A DNA stretch of 64,000 nt from JAOEGB01 sp041262585 (GCF_041262585.1 NZ_JBGCBZ010000014.1:124001-188000); one strand, 5' to 3'; positions 29,110-37,756 are shown, counted from the first letter of the stretch. Program-made: numbers and translations. Notes: generated by a model not told the origin, from the letters alone.

Positions 29110-30074
29110 CCGGCACGGGCCCGGATACCACGGCGGGGACAGGGATGGGCGCGAGCCTGGAGACGACAGGCACGAGCCCGGGCACCCCCGCGGGGGCAGG
29201 CGTGGAGACGACGGGCACGAGCGGCGGGCGGCGCGTGGAGATGGTCATGGGCACCGCCGTCGGCATCGACGTCCGCACGCCGCTGCCGCCGAGGCTGCTG
29301 GACCGGCTGCTCGACGACGCCTTCGGCTGGCTGCGCTGGGTGGACGACACGTTCAGCACCTACAAGCCCGGCAGCCCGATCAGCCGCCTGGCGCGCGCGG
29401 AGCCGACCGGCCTCCTTCCGGAGGCTCATGAGATCCCCGAGATACGCGAGGTCCTGGACCGCTGTGCGGAGCTGCGCGAGGCGACGGCGGGCTACTTCGA
29501 CGCCTACGCGAGCGGCAGGCTCGACCCCTCCGGATACGTGAAGGGATGGGCGGCCGAGCGTGTGTCGCGGGCGCTGGCCGCCGCCGGGGCCGCCGACCAC
29601 TGCGTCAACGCCGGAGGAGACGTGCGGGTCCGGGGATGGGCGGGGCCGGACAGGGCATGGCGGATCGGCATCCGCCACCCCCACAGGGACGTGGTCTGCA
29701 AGGTGCTGGCCGCCCGCGACCTGGCGGTGGCGACCTCGGGAAGCTACGCGCGGGGGCCCCACATCATCGACCCGCATCGGGCCCGGCCGGTTACCGAGCC
29801 CGGTTCCGTCACAGTCGCCGGCCCCGACCTGGCCGTGGCCGACGCCTACGCGACGGCGCTCTACGCGATGGGCTCGACGCGGGCGCGAAGCTTCGCCCTG
29901 CCCGAGCCGTACGACTTTCTGATCATCACGGACGACGGGCGAGGCCTGAGCACGCCGGGCTTCGCCCGCCACGTGATCACGCCCTCAGTGACCCCGGCAC
30001 GGCCCGCCACACAACCGGACGTACGGCGGGCCGAGGGTCAGGCGTCGGGGTGCCGGGACAGATATTCGACGTAG
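29106..30074 (+). CDS. apbE: FAD:protein FMN transferase (ApbE)
   Basis: 322 aa from the GTG overlapping the previous stop; the first ~45 residues are low-complexity Gly/Thr, and a later start near MVMGTAVGIDV is possible. ApbE motifs are clear: GTAVGIDV, DPSGYVKGWAAERV, NAGGDVRVRG, VATSGSYARG and the metal-site Asp/Thr region AVADAYATAL. It transfers FMN from FAD to the Thr of the SGAT motif in the upstream protein. No lipobox is seen. The 3' end overlaps a convergent small gene by 37 bp. Confidence 0.92.
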   Translation: MTGTGPDTTAGTGMGASLETTGTSPGTPAGAGVETTGTSGGRRVEMVMGTAVGIDVRTPLPPRLLDRLLDDAFGWLRWVDDTFSTYKPGSPISRLARAEPTGLLPEAHEIPEIREVLDRCAELREATAGYFDAYASGRLDPSGYVKGWAAERVSRALAAAGAADHCVNAGGDVRVRGWAGPDRAWRIGIRHPHRDVVCKVLAARDLAVATSGSYARGPHIIDPHRARPVTEPGSVTVAGPDLAVADAYATALYAMGSTRARSFALPEPYDFLIITDDGRGLSTPGFARHVITPSVTPARPATQPDVRRAEGQASGCRDRYST

Positions 30075-30313
30075 ACCGGCCGGAGCGCGTCGCCGAGCTC
30101 GCCCTCTCCCGCCGCCATCGCGTCGCTGAGCAGTGCCGACACCCGGCTGAGGTCGTTGGCCGTCTCGTCGGCGTTGCCGCTCGCGGCCTCGGCCGCCGGG
30201 ATGACCTTCAGCAGATCCCAGAGGAACGCGAGATCGCCGTGCCGTACGGCATAGTGCACGGCCCGGTCGTGCAACTCCTTCGCCGACAGCGACTCGAGCT
30301 CTTCCACGTCCAT
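30038..30313 (-). CDS. Small conserved-looking hypothetical protein
   Basis: 91 aa, acidic and helical (MDVEELESLSAKELHDRAVHYAVRHGD). No known motif, signal peptide or membrane helix. Codon use is typical of the genome and the start has GAGGTG-like context, so it is likely a real gene. It overlaps the 3' end of apbE tail to tail. Confidence 0.65.
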   Translation of the reverse strand: MDVEELESLSAKELHDRAVHYAVRHGDLAFLWDLLKVIPAAEAASGNADETANDLSRVSALLSDAMAAGEGELGDALRPVYVEYLSRHPDA

Positions 30314-30382
30314 CCGCTCACCCCCAAGCCTGATGATTTCCCAGAGTTTTGCCAGTTATGCCCATGAGCTGGGAAAAGCCAG

Positions 30383-31384
30383 TCAGAGGCGGACGATCAT
30401 TTTGCCGGTGTTCTCACCGCGAAGCAAGGCGAGGAACGCCTCCGGTGCGTTGTCGAGCCCGTCTACCATGGTCTCCGCAAAGGTGATCTTTCCTTCCCGG
30501 AGCCAGCCGCCGACCTCCTCGATGAGATCGGGCATCCGCGCGGCGTGGTCGCGGACCAGGAAGCCGCGCAGCGTGAGCCGCTTGCCGACGCACTGAACGA
30601 GGTTGCGGGGCGCGGGCTGCGGCTCGGTCGCGTTGTAGACCGCGATGGCCCCGCACATGGCGACCCGGCCGAAGACGTTCAGCGATCCGATGGCGGCTTC
30701 GAGGTGATCGGCTCCGACGTTGTCGAAGTAGACGTCGATGCCGTCGGGGGCGGCCTGCTGGAGTTGCTCGGCCACCGGCGCGTTCTTGTAGTTGAACGCC
30801 TCGTCGAAGCCGAGCTGGTCCTTGAGGTAGGCCACCTTGGCGTCGGACCCGGCGCTGCCGACGACCCGCGACGCGCCCTTGAGCCGGGCGATCTGCCCGG
30901 CGAGGCTCCCCACGGCCCCCGCGGCCGCCGAGACGAACACGGCGTCGCCCTCCTTGAACTCGGCCACGTCGAGGAGCCCGGCGTAGGCCGTCAGGCCCGG
31001 CATGCCCAGCACCCCCAGGTAGGCCGAGAGAGAGACGCCGGGGATCTCCGGGACCTTCCGCGCCGCGGAGGCGTCGAGCACGGCGTGCTCCCGCCAGCCG
31101 TGATTGTGCAGGACGAGGTCGCCCTTCTGGAAGCCGGGCGCGCCGGACTCGACGACCTCGCCGATCGCGCCCCCTTCGAGGGGGTGGCCGATCTGGAACG
31201 GCGGCACGTAGGACTTGACGTCGTTCATCCGGCCACGCATGTACGGATCGACCGACATGAACAGGTTGCGGACCAGGATCTGGCCCTCGGCGGGACCGGG
31301 CAGCTCGGTCTCGACCAGGTCGAAGTTGCCCGGCTCGGGCCAGCCGGCCGGCCGGGATGCGAGGCGGATCTCGCGCGTCCTCAT
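30383..31384 (-). CDS. NADP-dependent oxidoreductase, MDR/leukotriene B4 dehydrogenase-like (CurA type)
   Basis: 333 aa. SVDPYMRGRM, the Rossmann AAAGAVGSLAGQIA and GSAGSDAKVAYLKDQLGFDEAFNYK are diagnostic of zinc-free medium-chain reductases that reduce the double bond of alpha,beta-unsaturated carbonyls. Catalytic-site Tyr/Asn positions (FDNVGADHLEAAI) are present. It stands alone on the minus strand and is probably a detoxification enzyme. Confidence 0.94.
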   Translation of the reverse strand: MRTREIRLASRPAGWPEPGNFDLVETELPGPAEGQILVRNLFMSVDPYMRGRMNDVKSYVPPFQIGHPLEGGAIGEVVESGAPGFQKGDLVLHNHGWREHAVLDASAARKVPEIPGVSLSAYLGVLGMPGLTAYAGLLDVAEFKEGDAVFVSAAAGAVGSLAGQIARLKGASRVVGSAGSDAKVAYLKDQLGFDEAFNYKNAPVAEQLQQAAPDGIDVYFDNVGADHLEAAIGSLNVFGRVAMCGAIAVYNATEPQPAPRNLVQCVGKRLTLRGFLVRDHAARMPDLIEEVGGWLREGKITFAETMVDGLDNAPEAFLALLRGENTGKMIVRL

Positions 31385-31662
31385 GATGGCTCTCCCCTCG
31401 ATCGGCTGAGCCGGCGGCGCGGCGGCGCGGCGATCCGGCTCAGCGACTCGATCAAGTCACTCGATCCAGCGACTCGATCCAGCGATGAACATGTGGCTTC
31501 ACCAGCCCTCATGGCGCGCGCACCATACGATCACACCGTGTCGGCGTGGCGGGTCACCGGGGGGGCGCCGAGCGGCCGTGCCCGCGCGCGGACCAAAGCA
31601 CGTCGAGCCTATCCGCTGTGCACCCCGCGCGCATTTTGCCCCGACATGGAAGGATCTCCCCC

Positions 31663-32034
31663 GTGAAGGTCATACTTAAGATCGTGGTCGTCGCCGCGGC
31701 CCTGTGGGCGTCGACGAAGCTGGTGGACGGCATCGCGGTCACCGCCGACACCACCGCCAAGCAGATCGCCACCCTCCTGGCGGTCGCCCTCATCTTCGGC
31801 CTCGTCAACGCCATCATCAAGCCGGTCATCAAGACGGTCGGCTGCGCGTTCTACGTGGTCACGCTGGGCCTGTTCGCCCTCATCGTCAACGCCGCCCTGC
31901 TGCTGCTCACGAGCTGGCTGGCCGAGAAGCTCGACCTGCCCTTCCACGTCAGCGGATTCTGGGCCGCTTTCTGGGGCGCGATCGTCGTCGGCGTGATCAG
32001 CTGGGTCCTCAACATGATCCTCGGCGACGACTGA
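31663..32034 (+). CDS. Phage-holin-family-4-like small membrane protein
   Basis: 123 aa from GTG 31663 (GGAAGGATC upstream). Four hydrophobic helices are seen, with the family motif LVNAIIKPVIKTVG near residue 48 and GFWAAFWGAIVVGVISWVLN at the end. Actinobacterial chromosomal members are housekeeping-type membrane proteins and do not indicate a prophage; there are no phage genes nearby. A hairpin between this gene and lacI probably ends both transcripts. Confidence 0.88.
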   Translation: MKVILKIVVVAAALWASTKLVDGIAVTADTTAKQIATLLAVALIFGLVNAIIKPVIKTVGCAFYVVTLGLFALIVNAALLLLTSWLAEKLDLPFHVSGFWAAFWGAIVVGVISWVLNMILGDD

Positions 32035-32101
32035 GAAACCCCGCGGCGCCTTCAGGTGCCGTACGGCCCGGCCCTGCCCGCGCCGGACCCGCCGAGCCCT
32101 C

Positions 32102-32123
32102 CACTCAGCCGAGCCGCTGAGTG
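32102..32123. terminator. Bidirectional hairpin between convergent genes
   Basis: 8-bp inverted repeat CACTCAGC/GCTGAGTG with a 6-nt loop, lying between convergent stops at 32034 and 32129. Confidence 0.65.
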
Positions 32124-32128
32124 AAGGG

Positions 32129-33112
32129 CTAGACCGACACGCGCTCGCGCAGGTCGGGGGCCTGGACGATGCGACGGCGCCGCGTCTTGCCGTCCGAGGC
32201 GGCGACCACGAGCCGAACGGCGGCACGGACGATGCCGTCCAGGTCCCAGTTGACGGTCGTCAGCCCCAGCAGCTCCGACATCGGATGGTCGTCGTACCCC
32301 ATCACGGCGACGTCCCCCGGCACCGACAGCCCGAGCTCGGCGGCCGCCTTGTAGACGCCGTACGCGATGGAGTCGGAGAAGCAGAACATCGCGCTCGGCC
32401 GGTCGGCGCGGGAGAGGATCTCGCTCGCGACGCCGGCCGAGTCGGCGAGCCCCTGCCGGGCGGTCGTGACCTCGATGTCCAGGCCCAGCCGCTCGGCCTC
32501 CGCGATGACGTGCACGTCGGCGGGCCGGTCCGGGGTGCTGGGACGGGTGGGGGTGAGCACGGCGACGCGGCGATGGCCCTTCTCACGCAGGTATTCCAGG
32601 GCCATCGTGACCCCGCGCCGGTTGTCGAAGACGACCTCGGCGGCGGTATGGCCGTTCTGCAGGGCGTCTCCAATGGCCACGACCGGGAGCGAGTCGGCCA
32701 GATCGGCCCAGAACCTGGCCGCCGGGTCCACGGGTTGCACGATCAGCCCGTCGACCCGCTGGTCCCTTAGCTGGAGGGCGAGCGTCCGCTCGCGGGCGGG
32801 GTCTCCGGCCGCGTCCAGGATGAGCGCGTAGCGATCCTTCTCACGCAGTGACCGCCCGATGCCGACGGCCAGGGACTGCTGCCAGAGGTCCTCCAGCGAG
32901 CCGCAGAGCAGGCCGATCATCCCGGTCCGGCCGCTGGCGAGGGCCCTCGCGATCGGATCGGCCTCATAACCCAGCTCGGCTGCGGCCTGCCGTACGCGGA
33001 GGATGGTCTCCTCGGACACCTGCATCCCGCGAAGGGCGTAGCTCACCGCCGCGGGTGACAGGCCGGTGGCCTGGGCCACCTCACGGATCGTCGCGCGCTT
33101 ACGCTGAGCCAC
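32129..33112 (-). CDS. LacI-family transcriptional regulator
   Basis: 327 aa. The N-terminal HTH/hinge (TIREVAQATGLSPAAVSYALRG) contacts DNA. A periplasmic-binding-like effector domain follows (GMIGLLCGSL, VVFDNRRGVTMALEYL, DVAVMGYDDHPMSELL). The YALRG hinge helix diverges slightly from the usual SRVLN pattern. It is transcribed away from the amidohydrolase/cysteine dioxygenase operon, with three phased boxes at 33161-33198 in between, so it probably controls that operon and itself. Confidence 0.94.
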   Translation of the reverse strand: MAQRKRATIREVAQATGLSPAAVSYALRGMQVSEETILRVRQAAAELGYEADPIARALASGRTGMIGLLCGSLEDLWQQSLAVGIGRSLREKDRYALILDAAGDPARERTLALQLRDQRVDGLIVQPVDPAARFWADLADSLPVVAIGDALQNGHTAAEVVFDNRRGVTMALEYLREKGHRRVAVLTPTRPSTPDRPADVHVIAEAERLGLDIEVTTARQGLADSAGVASEILSRADRPSAMFCFSDSIAYGVYKAAAELGLSVPGDVAVMGYDDHPMSELLGLTTVNWDLDGIVRAAVRLVVAASDGKTRRRRIVQAPDLRERVSV

Positions 33113-33160
33113 TCAGTAACCCTATGCCGGACAGGCCCCGGCGTCTTGACAGTGCGGAGG

Positions 33161-33198
33161 TGAAGCGTTTCACTGAAACGGATCAGTGAATCGGTTCA
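33161..33198. promoter_or_regulatory. Three tandem operator-like 12-mers at 13-bp spacing
   Basis: TGAAGCGTTTCA (33161), TGAAACGGATCA (33174) and TGAATCGGTTCA (33187) fit TGAANCGNNTCA. The first and third are near-palindromes with the central CG typical of LacI-family operators. They lie in the 159-bp divergent region between the lacI gene and the amidohydrolase operon. Confidence 0.7.
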
Positions 33199-33271
33199 AC
33201 TGCTTGACGTGGCATACCTCCATCGATTACATGTATTATGAGTCGGGAATGGGGAGAACGAGGAGGTGGCG

Positions 33272-34162
33272 ATGAGCATCGACGTGCACCAGCACCTGTG
33301 GACGCCGTCGTTCCTCGACGCCCTTCGCCGTCGCTCGGAGCCGCCGTTCCTCGACGGGTGGACGCTGGTTCTGGACGGCGAGGCGCCCTACGAGGTCAAC
33401 CCCGGCGACCACGACGTGGACGCCCGGGTGAAGCTGAGCGCCGATCTCGACCTCGCCCTGATCTCGCTGTCGAGCCCCCTGGGGATCGAGCACCTGCCGG
33501 CGTCCGACGCCTGGCCGCTGATCGACGCCTACCACTCCGGCGCCCGCAGGCTGCCCCGGCCGTTCCGGGCCTGGGCCGCCGCTCCCGTGACCGACATCGA
33601 TCCCGTACGGCTCTCGCACACTCTGGACCAGGGCTTCGCCGGACTCCAGCTTCCCGCGACGGCCCTGCGGAGCGCCGAGGACTTCGGCGCGGTGGCCCCG
33701 CTGCTCGACGTGCTGGAGGAGCGCGGCCTGCCGCTGTTCGTCCACCCGGGACCGGCCGCCGCCTCCGAGGGGCCGTCGTGGTGGGCCGCGGTCGTGCCGT
33801 ACGTGCAGCAGATGCATGCCTCGTGGTTCGCCTTCCAGGCTTTCGGCAGGCCCAGGCATCCCGGGCTGAAAGTCTGCTTCGCCCTGCTGGCCGGTTTAGC
33901 CCCGCTCCACTCGGAGCGGCAGATCAACCGGGGAGCCTCCGGACGGGGGCTCGTGGACCCGGACGTGTTCGTCGAGACCTCCTCCTACGGGCCGCGCGCC
34001 ATCGACGCCGTGATCCGGGAGCTCGGGATCGACGTCGTCGTCAACGGCTCGGACCTTCCGTACGCCGAAGCGCCGTCGCTGGAGTTCGGCGACGCCGCCC
34101 GCCACGCCATCCGCGTGGCCAACGCCAACCGCCTGTTGTCACGAAAGGAGTCGCAGTCATGA
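33272..34162 (+). CDS. Amidohydrolase-2-type TIM-barrel hydrolase/decarboxylase
   Basis: 296 aa from ATG 33272 (GAGGAGG upstream; GTG 33266 is also in frame). MSIDVHQHLWTP carries the HxH metal motif at the start of the barrel. FVHPGPAA contributes a later His, and NGSDLPYAE near the C-terminus the final Asp. The family includes metal-dependent decarboxylases and lactonases. Its stop overlaps the start of the cysteine dioxygenase gene (ATGA), implying a shared pathway. Confidence 0.88.
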   Translation: MSIDVHQHLWTPSFLDALRRRSEPPFLDGWTLVLDGEAPYEVNPGDHDVDARVKLSADLDLALISLSSPLGIEHLPASDAWPLIDAYHSGARRLPRPFRAWAAAPVTDIDPVRLSHTLDQGFAGLQLPATALRSAEDFGAVAPLLDVLEERGLPLFVHPGPAAASEGPSWWAAVVPYVQQMHASWFAFQAFGRPRHPGLKVCFALLAGLAPLHSERQINRGASGRGLVDPDVFVETSSYGPRAIDAVIRELGIDVVVNGSDLPYAEAPSLEFGDAARHAIRVANANRLLSRKESQS

Positions 34163-34698
34163 GCACCCCCACCGTCCAGGTCGCCGAGAGCTGTGCTCCT
34201 TTTGAGGACCTCCCCGCCCGACCACTTGATCGTTCTGAACTCTCGGAGTTGGTCAACGAGCTGGCGGAGCAGCCCGAGCTGTGGAAGGAGCACCTGAGCT
34301 TCGAGGGAGCCGAGGACGGCGGCCGCCACTACGCGTCCCTCTACCGGGATTCCTATGTCGACGTGTGGCTGCTGTGCTGGCGACCCGAGGACGACACCGG
34401 CTGGCACGACCATGACATCTCGTCCGGCGCCGTCCGCGTGGTGTCCGGCGTTCTCAGGGAGTGCAACCCCCGGATCGGCGGCGAGCATCTGGAGACGACG
34501 GTCAAGGAGGGTGAGTCCTTCACCTTCGGCCCCGACCACATCCACCGGCTGACCGGGGCGGAGCACGGCAGCGTCTCCATCCACGCCTACTCGCCGCCGC
34601 TGTGGCGCCTGGGGCAGTACTCGATCGGCCAGGACGGGATGATGCGCCGCCTGTCGGTGAGCTACGCCGACGAGCTGCGCCCCCTCGACCCCGCCTGA
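34159..34698 (+). CDS. Cysteine dioxygenase-type cupin
   Basis: 179 aa from ATG 34159. WHDHD (His83, His85) and DHIHR (His127 or His129) supply the three-His iron site of cysteine dioxygenase-like cupins. YRDSYVDVWLLCW and HAYSPPL match the family core. It would oxidise a thiol to a sulfinate. It is translationally coupled to the amidohydrolase and the operon probably answers to the divergent LacI regulator. The physiological thiol substrate is uncertain because related enzymes act on 3-mercaptopropionate. Confidence 0.9.
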   Translation: MSTPTVQVAESCAPFEDLPARPLDRSELSELVNELAEQPELWKEHLSFEGAEDGGRHYASLYRDSYVDVWLLCWRPEDDTGWHDHDISSGAVRVVSGVLRECNPRIGGEHLETTVKEGESFTFGPDHIHRLTGAEHGSVSIHAYSPPLWRLGQYSIGQDGMMRRLSVSYADELRPLDPA

Positions 34699-34807
34699 CG
34701 GAGCACCCGGCCCTTTCGGCCCACCGGCTGGAGATGACCGCGTCACATCAATCACGGTCTTGGGGGAACAATCAGAGAGAGCGACGAGACGACGAGATTG
34801 TAGCCCG

Positions 34808-35452
34808 ATGACCACGAACGGTGACGGCGGCAACGCCACGCTGCGTGATGTGACCAGCGTGCTTGCCGACTGGCCCTACCCTCCGCCAGGGGGGTGGACG
34901 GCCGACGACCTCGACCTGCTCCCTAGCGATGGCCCCAACGGCGAGCTGGACTTCTTCAAGCACGTCGAGCTCGTCGATGGAGCCCTCATCTTCAGGTCCC
35001 CCCAGAAGCGCTTCCACGAGCGCGTCCTGTACGGCTTGCGCACGGTCCTGAACGTCCAAGTGCCCGAGAAGGTCGTCGCGGTGGGGCAGATGGACGTCAA
35101 GCTCGGGCAGCGGCAGCGGCAGCGGCCCTGCCCCGATGTGTCACTCGTGGACTCCGGCGCGGCGGAAGACGACGGCAGGACCTACTACCTGCCGGAGGAG
35201 ATCTGTCTCGTGGTGGAGGTGGTCTCCCCCGAGTCCGAATATCGAGACCGGGAAGTCAAGCCCCAACGCTACTCCGCCGCCGGGATCCCGCACTTCTGGC
35301 GCGTCGAGAACAATGACAACCGGCCGGTGGTCTACGTCTATGAGCTCGATCCGGCTACGCGGACGTACGCGGTGACTGGGATCTACCATTCCCGGCTCGC
35401 CGTGGAGGTGCCGTTTCCCATCGAGATCGACCTGGACGGCCTGCCGCGCTAG
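34808..35452 (+). CDS. Uma2-family (DUF820) putative endonuclease
   Basis: 214 aa from ATG 34808. The PD-(D/E)xK-like core is visible as VELVDGALIF, CPDVSLVD, and EICLVVEVVSPESEYRDREVKPQRY, in which the Asp, Glu and Lys are the family metal-site residues. Such proteins are abundant in cyanobacteria and actinobacteria and their roles remain mostly unknown. It is convergent with the FhuF-like gene, 18 bp apart. Confidence 0.9.
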   Translation: MTTNGDGGNATLRDVTSVLADWPYPPPGGWTADDLDLLPSDGPNGELDFFKHVELVDGALIFRSPQKRFHERVLYGLRTVLNVQVPEKVVAVGQMDVKLGQRQRQRPCPDVSLVDSGAAEDDGRTYYLPEEICLVVEVVSPESEYRDREVKPQRYSAAGIPHFWRVENNDNRPVVYVYELDPATRTYAVTGIYHSRLAVEVPFPIEIDLDGLPR

Positions 35453-35470
35453 CCGTGCCGGACACCTACA

Positions 35471-36202
35471 TCAGACGACGCAGCAGGTGGAGCAGGGGGC
35501 GGCGTCGGGGAGGGTGATCCAGAGGCAGCAGGTACGGCGGCGGTAGCCGGTCTCGTGGGGAACCACCAGGCCGTCCACGGGCTCGCCGATCTCCTTCAGC
35601 AGTGCCGCCGCCTGGCCGTACGTGCCGGATCTCATCAGTGGGTGGACGAACGCCTCGGCGGTGGAGCCCCACAGCGTGCGGGCGCCCACCTTTGTGAGCG
35701 CGCCGAGGGCCGTGATCACCGGCTCCTGGCCGTCGAGCAGGGCGTCTTTGATGGCGGTCCCGAGATGGTCGGCCACCTTCGTGCCGGGGGCGCCGGCCAG
35801 CGGATCGTCCGGGAGGACGGCCACGGTGACCTTCACCGCCGCGACCGTCACACCCGCGTCCGACGACCTCACCACGGTGTCCGCGAAGCGCATCAGCGGC
35901 ACCCGCCGTCCGAGCGCCCAGCCGAGGGCCATCGGCAGCGTGTGCCAGTAGCTGTACGTCTTCCACAGCAGCGCGGCGGCGACATGGCGCGGCGCGCCCC
36001 ACCGGGCCGCCGTCTCGTCCACCAGGGACAGCAGCGGGCCGTACGGCTCACACACCAGCTCGGGGGCGCGGGTCCACTCCGGGGAGTCCTCGGTCACGAG
36101 CCGGGGAAGGACGCCGAGGACGCCGCCGCGTTCGGCCGCGAGGCTCTCCAGGGTCGTGACGAGAGGATCGAGCAGCGGCACGCGCCCAGGGTAGGCCGTC
36201 AC
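35471..36202 (-). CDS. FhuF-like ferric-siderophore reductase (2Fe-2S)
   Basis: 243 aa from the GTG at 36202, which overlaps the MFS gene stop (GTGA); GTG 36181 is an alternative start. The C-terminal end RRRTCCLWITLPDAAPCSTCC has the CC-x10-CxxC cysteine set that binds the 2Fe-2S cluster in FhuF proteins. These cytoplasmic or membrane-associated enzymes release iron from imported siderophores. Coupling to an MFS carrier suggests that the pair handles a siderophore, or that both answer to iron limitation. Confidence 0.9.
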   Translation of the reverse strand: MTAYPGRVPLLDPLVTTLESLAAERGGVLGVLPRLVTEDSPEWTRAPELVCEPYGPLLSLVDETAARWGAPRHVAAALLWKTYSYWHTLPMALGWALGRRVPLMRFADTVVRSSDAGVTVAAVKVTVAVLPDDPLAGAPGTKVADHLGTAIKDALLDGQEPVITALGALTKVGARTLWGSTAEAFVHPLMRSGTYGQAAALLKEIGEPVDGLVVPHETGYRRRTCCLWITLPDAAPCSTCCVV

Positions 36203-37377
36203 GAGACGGTCGTGGTGGGGCGGGCCGCCAGCACGCCGAACCCGAGCTGGAGGACGCACGCGCCGATCCCGGCGAGCAGCGGCAGGCTCCAGCCGCCGGA
36301 CACCTGGTGGAGCAGGCCGATGACGAAGGGCCCGAGCGCGGCGAGCACGTAACCGGTCGACTGTGCGACGGCCGACAGTGCGGTGACCGAGGCCGGGTCC
36401 GGCGCCCGCAGCGCGATGATCAGGAGCGCGAGCGCGATCGAGGCGCCCTGCCCGATGCCGAGAACGACCATCCAGAGCCACGGAAGCGTCGTCGGCGCGA
36501 GCAGGATTCCGGCATATCCGGCAATGGTCAGGACCGCGGCCGCCGCCACGTGGGGCACCTGGGATCTTGCTTTGCCGGCGTGCACGGGCACGCTGAGAGT
36601 CGCCGCGATCTGGGACAGGTTGGTGAGGCTCAGCAGATATCCGGCCTGATCGGCGGGGAGCCCGGCGTTCTGGAAGATCGTCGGCAGCCAGGCCAGCACG
36701 ATGTAGAAAGTGAGCGACTGAAGGCCCATGAACGCCGTTACAAACCACGTCATCCTGCTCCGGAGCAGGGCGCGATAGGGCCGGTGGCCCGGATCTCCGC
36801 CGCCTCCTTTCCGGGAGCGGACCGCCTGGGGCGCCCAGAGCGCGGCCGCCACCAGGGCGAACACGGCCACCGATCCGGTGGCGGTCCGCCAGCCCACGTG
36901 GCCGGAGAGCGGCACCATCGCCGCCGACGCCGCGGCGGCCCCCGCCACCAGGCAGGAGACGTAGACGCCGGTGAAGATCCCGATGTGGGAGGGGAAGTGC
37001 TGCTTCACGATCCCCGGCATGGCCACGTTCATGATGGCGATGGCCGTGCCCGCGAGCGCGGCTCCGCCGTACAGGGCGACGAGGCCGTCAGTGCTCCGCA
37101 CCGTGACACCGGCGGCGAGGATGAGCAGCCCGATGAGGAGTGTGCGGTCGAGGCCGAGCCGGTTGGCCAGAGCGGGCGCCAGCGGCCCCAGCAGGCCGAG
37201 GCACACCACCATGACCGTGGTGATCGCCCCGCCCCCCGCCGGGCTGAGGCCGAGATCGTCCATGATCTGGTTCAGCACGGGAGAGACCCCCGCGAGCGCG
37301 GGCCGGAGGTTCAGAGCCGCCAGGACGAAACCGGCTACGAGCAACACTCGACCACGATCGACCACAATCGCCCTCAT
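36199..37377 (-). CDS. MFS transporter, CynX/NimT-type
   Basis: 392 aa from ATG 37377 (GGGGGT upstream; TTG 37386 possible). About 12 hydrophobic helices. LNLRPALAGVSPVLNQIMDDLGLS in the first helix pair is characteristic of the CynX/NimT subgroup (cyanate, nitroimidazole and other small organic solutes). The downstream FhuF-like gene is translationally coupled. The upstream region begins with a dispersed-repeat copy only 21 bp from the start codon. Confidence 0.92.
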   Translation of the reverse strand: MRAIVVDRGRVLLVAGFVLAALNLRPALAGVSPVLNQIMDDLGLSPAGGGAITTVMVVCLGLLGPLAPALANRLGLDRTLLIGLLILAAGVTVRSTDGLVALYGGAALAGTAIAIMNVAMPGIVKQHFPSHIGIFTGVYVSCLVAGAAAASAAMVPLSGHVGWRTATGSVAVFALVAAALWAPQAVRSRKGGGGDPGHRPYRALLRSRMTWFVTAFMGLQSLTFYIVLAWLPTIFQNAGLPADQAGYLLSLTNLSQIAATLSVPVHAGKARSQVPHVAAAAVLTIAGYAGILLAPTTLPWLWMVVLGIGQGASIALALLIIALRAPDPASVTALSAVAQSTGYVLAALGPFVIGLLHQVSGGWSLPLLAGIGACVLQLGFGVLAARPTTTVS

Positions 37378-37397
37378 CACCCCCAAACCTTATCGGC

Positions 37398-37756
37398 GTG
37401 ATCATGCACACATTCCGTGCCACCCCAACCGGCCCGCACCACCGCCGGGCGTGATCATGCACGCCTTCCGTGCCATCCCCTCCCACCCGCACCACCGCCG
37501 GGCGTGATCATCCAGAGAGTCCCCCCGACACACCCTCACCTGCCCTAACCCCGCACGTGATCATGCAATCCGGGCCGCGGGGGCAGAGACCCCACCTATC
37601 CGGGCCGGCCAATCGCGAACCTGTCCACTTGAATCCAGATTGCATGATCACGGTGACCATTTGGCCAGCTCAGGGGCCCCCATCGGGAGCCTGTACATGA
37701 TCACGCACAGGGGGTGGCGAGGTCTGGGAGGATTCCAGGACCCTGTGCATGATCAC
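37398..37756. repeat. Dispersed 53-bp-phased repeat, cluster A (4 forward + 3 reverse copies)
   Basis: Forward cores GTGATCATGCAC or close variants start at 37398, 37451, 37504 and 37557, exactly 53 bp apart. Reverse cores (GTGCATGATCAC type) lie at 37640, 37693 and 37745, 53 and 52 bp apart. The two arrays point at each other and fill the 440-bp region between the divergent MFS and lacI genes. Similarity extends to GTGATCATGCACAGANTCCC; the remaining ~33 bp of each unit is C-rich on the same strand but variable. Confidence 0.9.

Noticed and set aside
31663..32034. Prophage, suggested by a holin-like protein
   Set aside because: This membrane family is a normal actinobacterial chromosomal gene, and no integrase, capsid or lysis genes are near.
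37398..37756. CRISPR array suggested by regularly spaced repeats
   Set aside because: The conserved part is only 12-20 bp, copies are degenerate, arrays have 3-4 units, orientation flips within a locus, the same unit recurs at six loci, and no cas gene is present.
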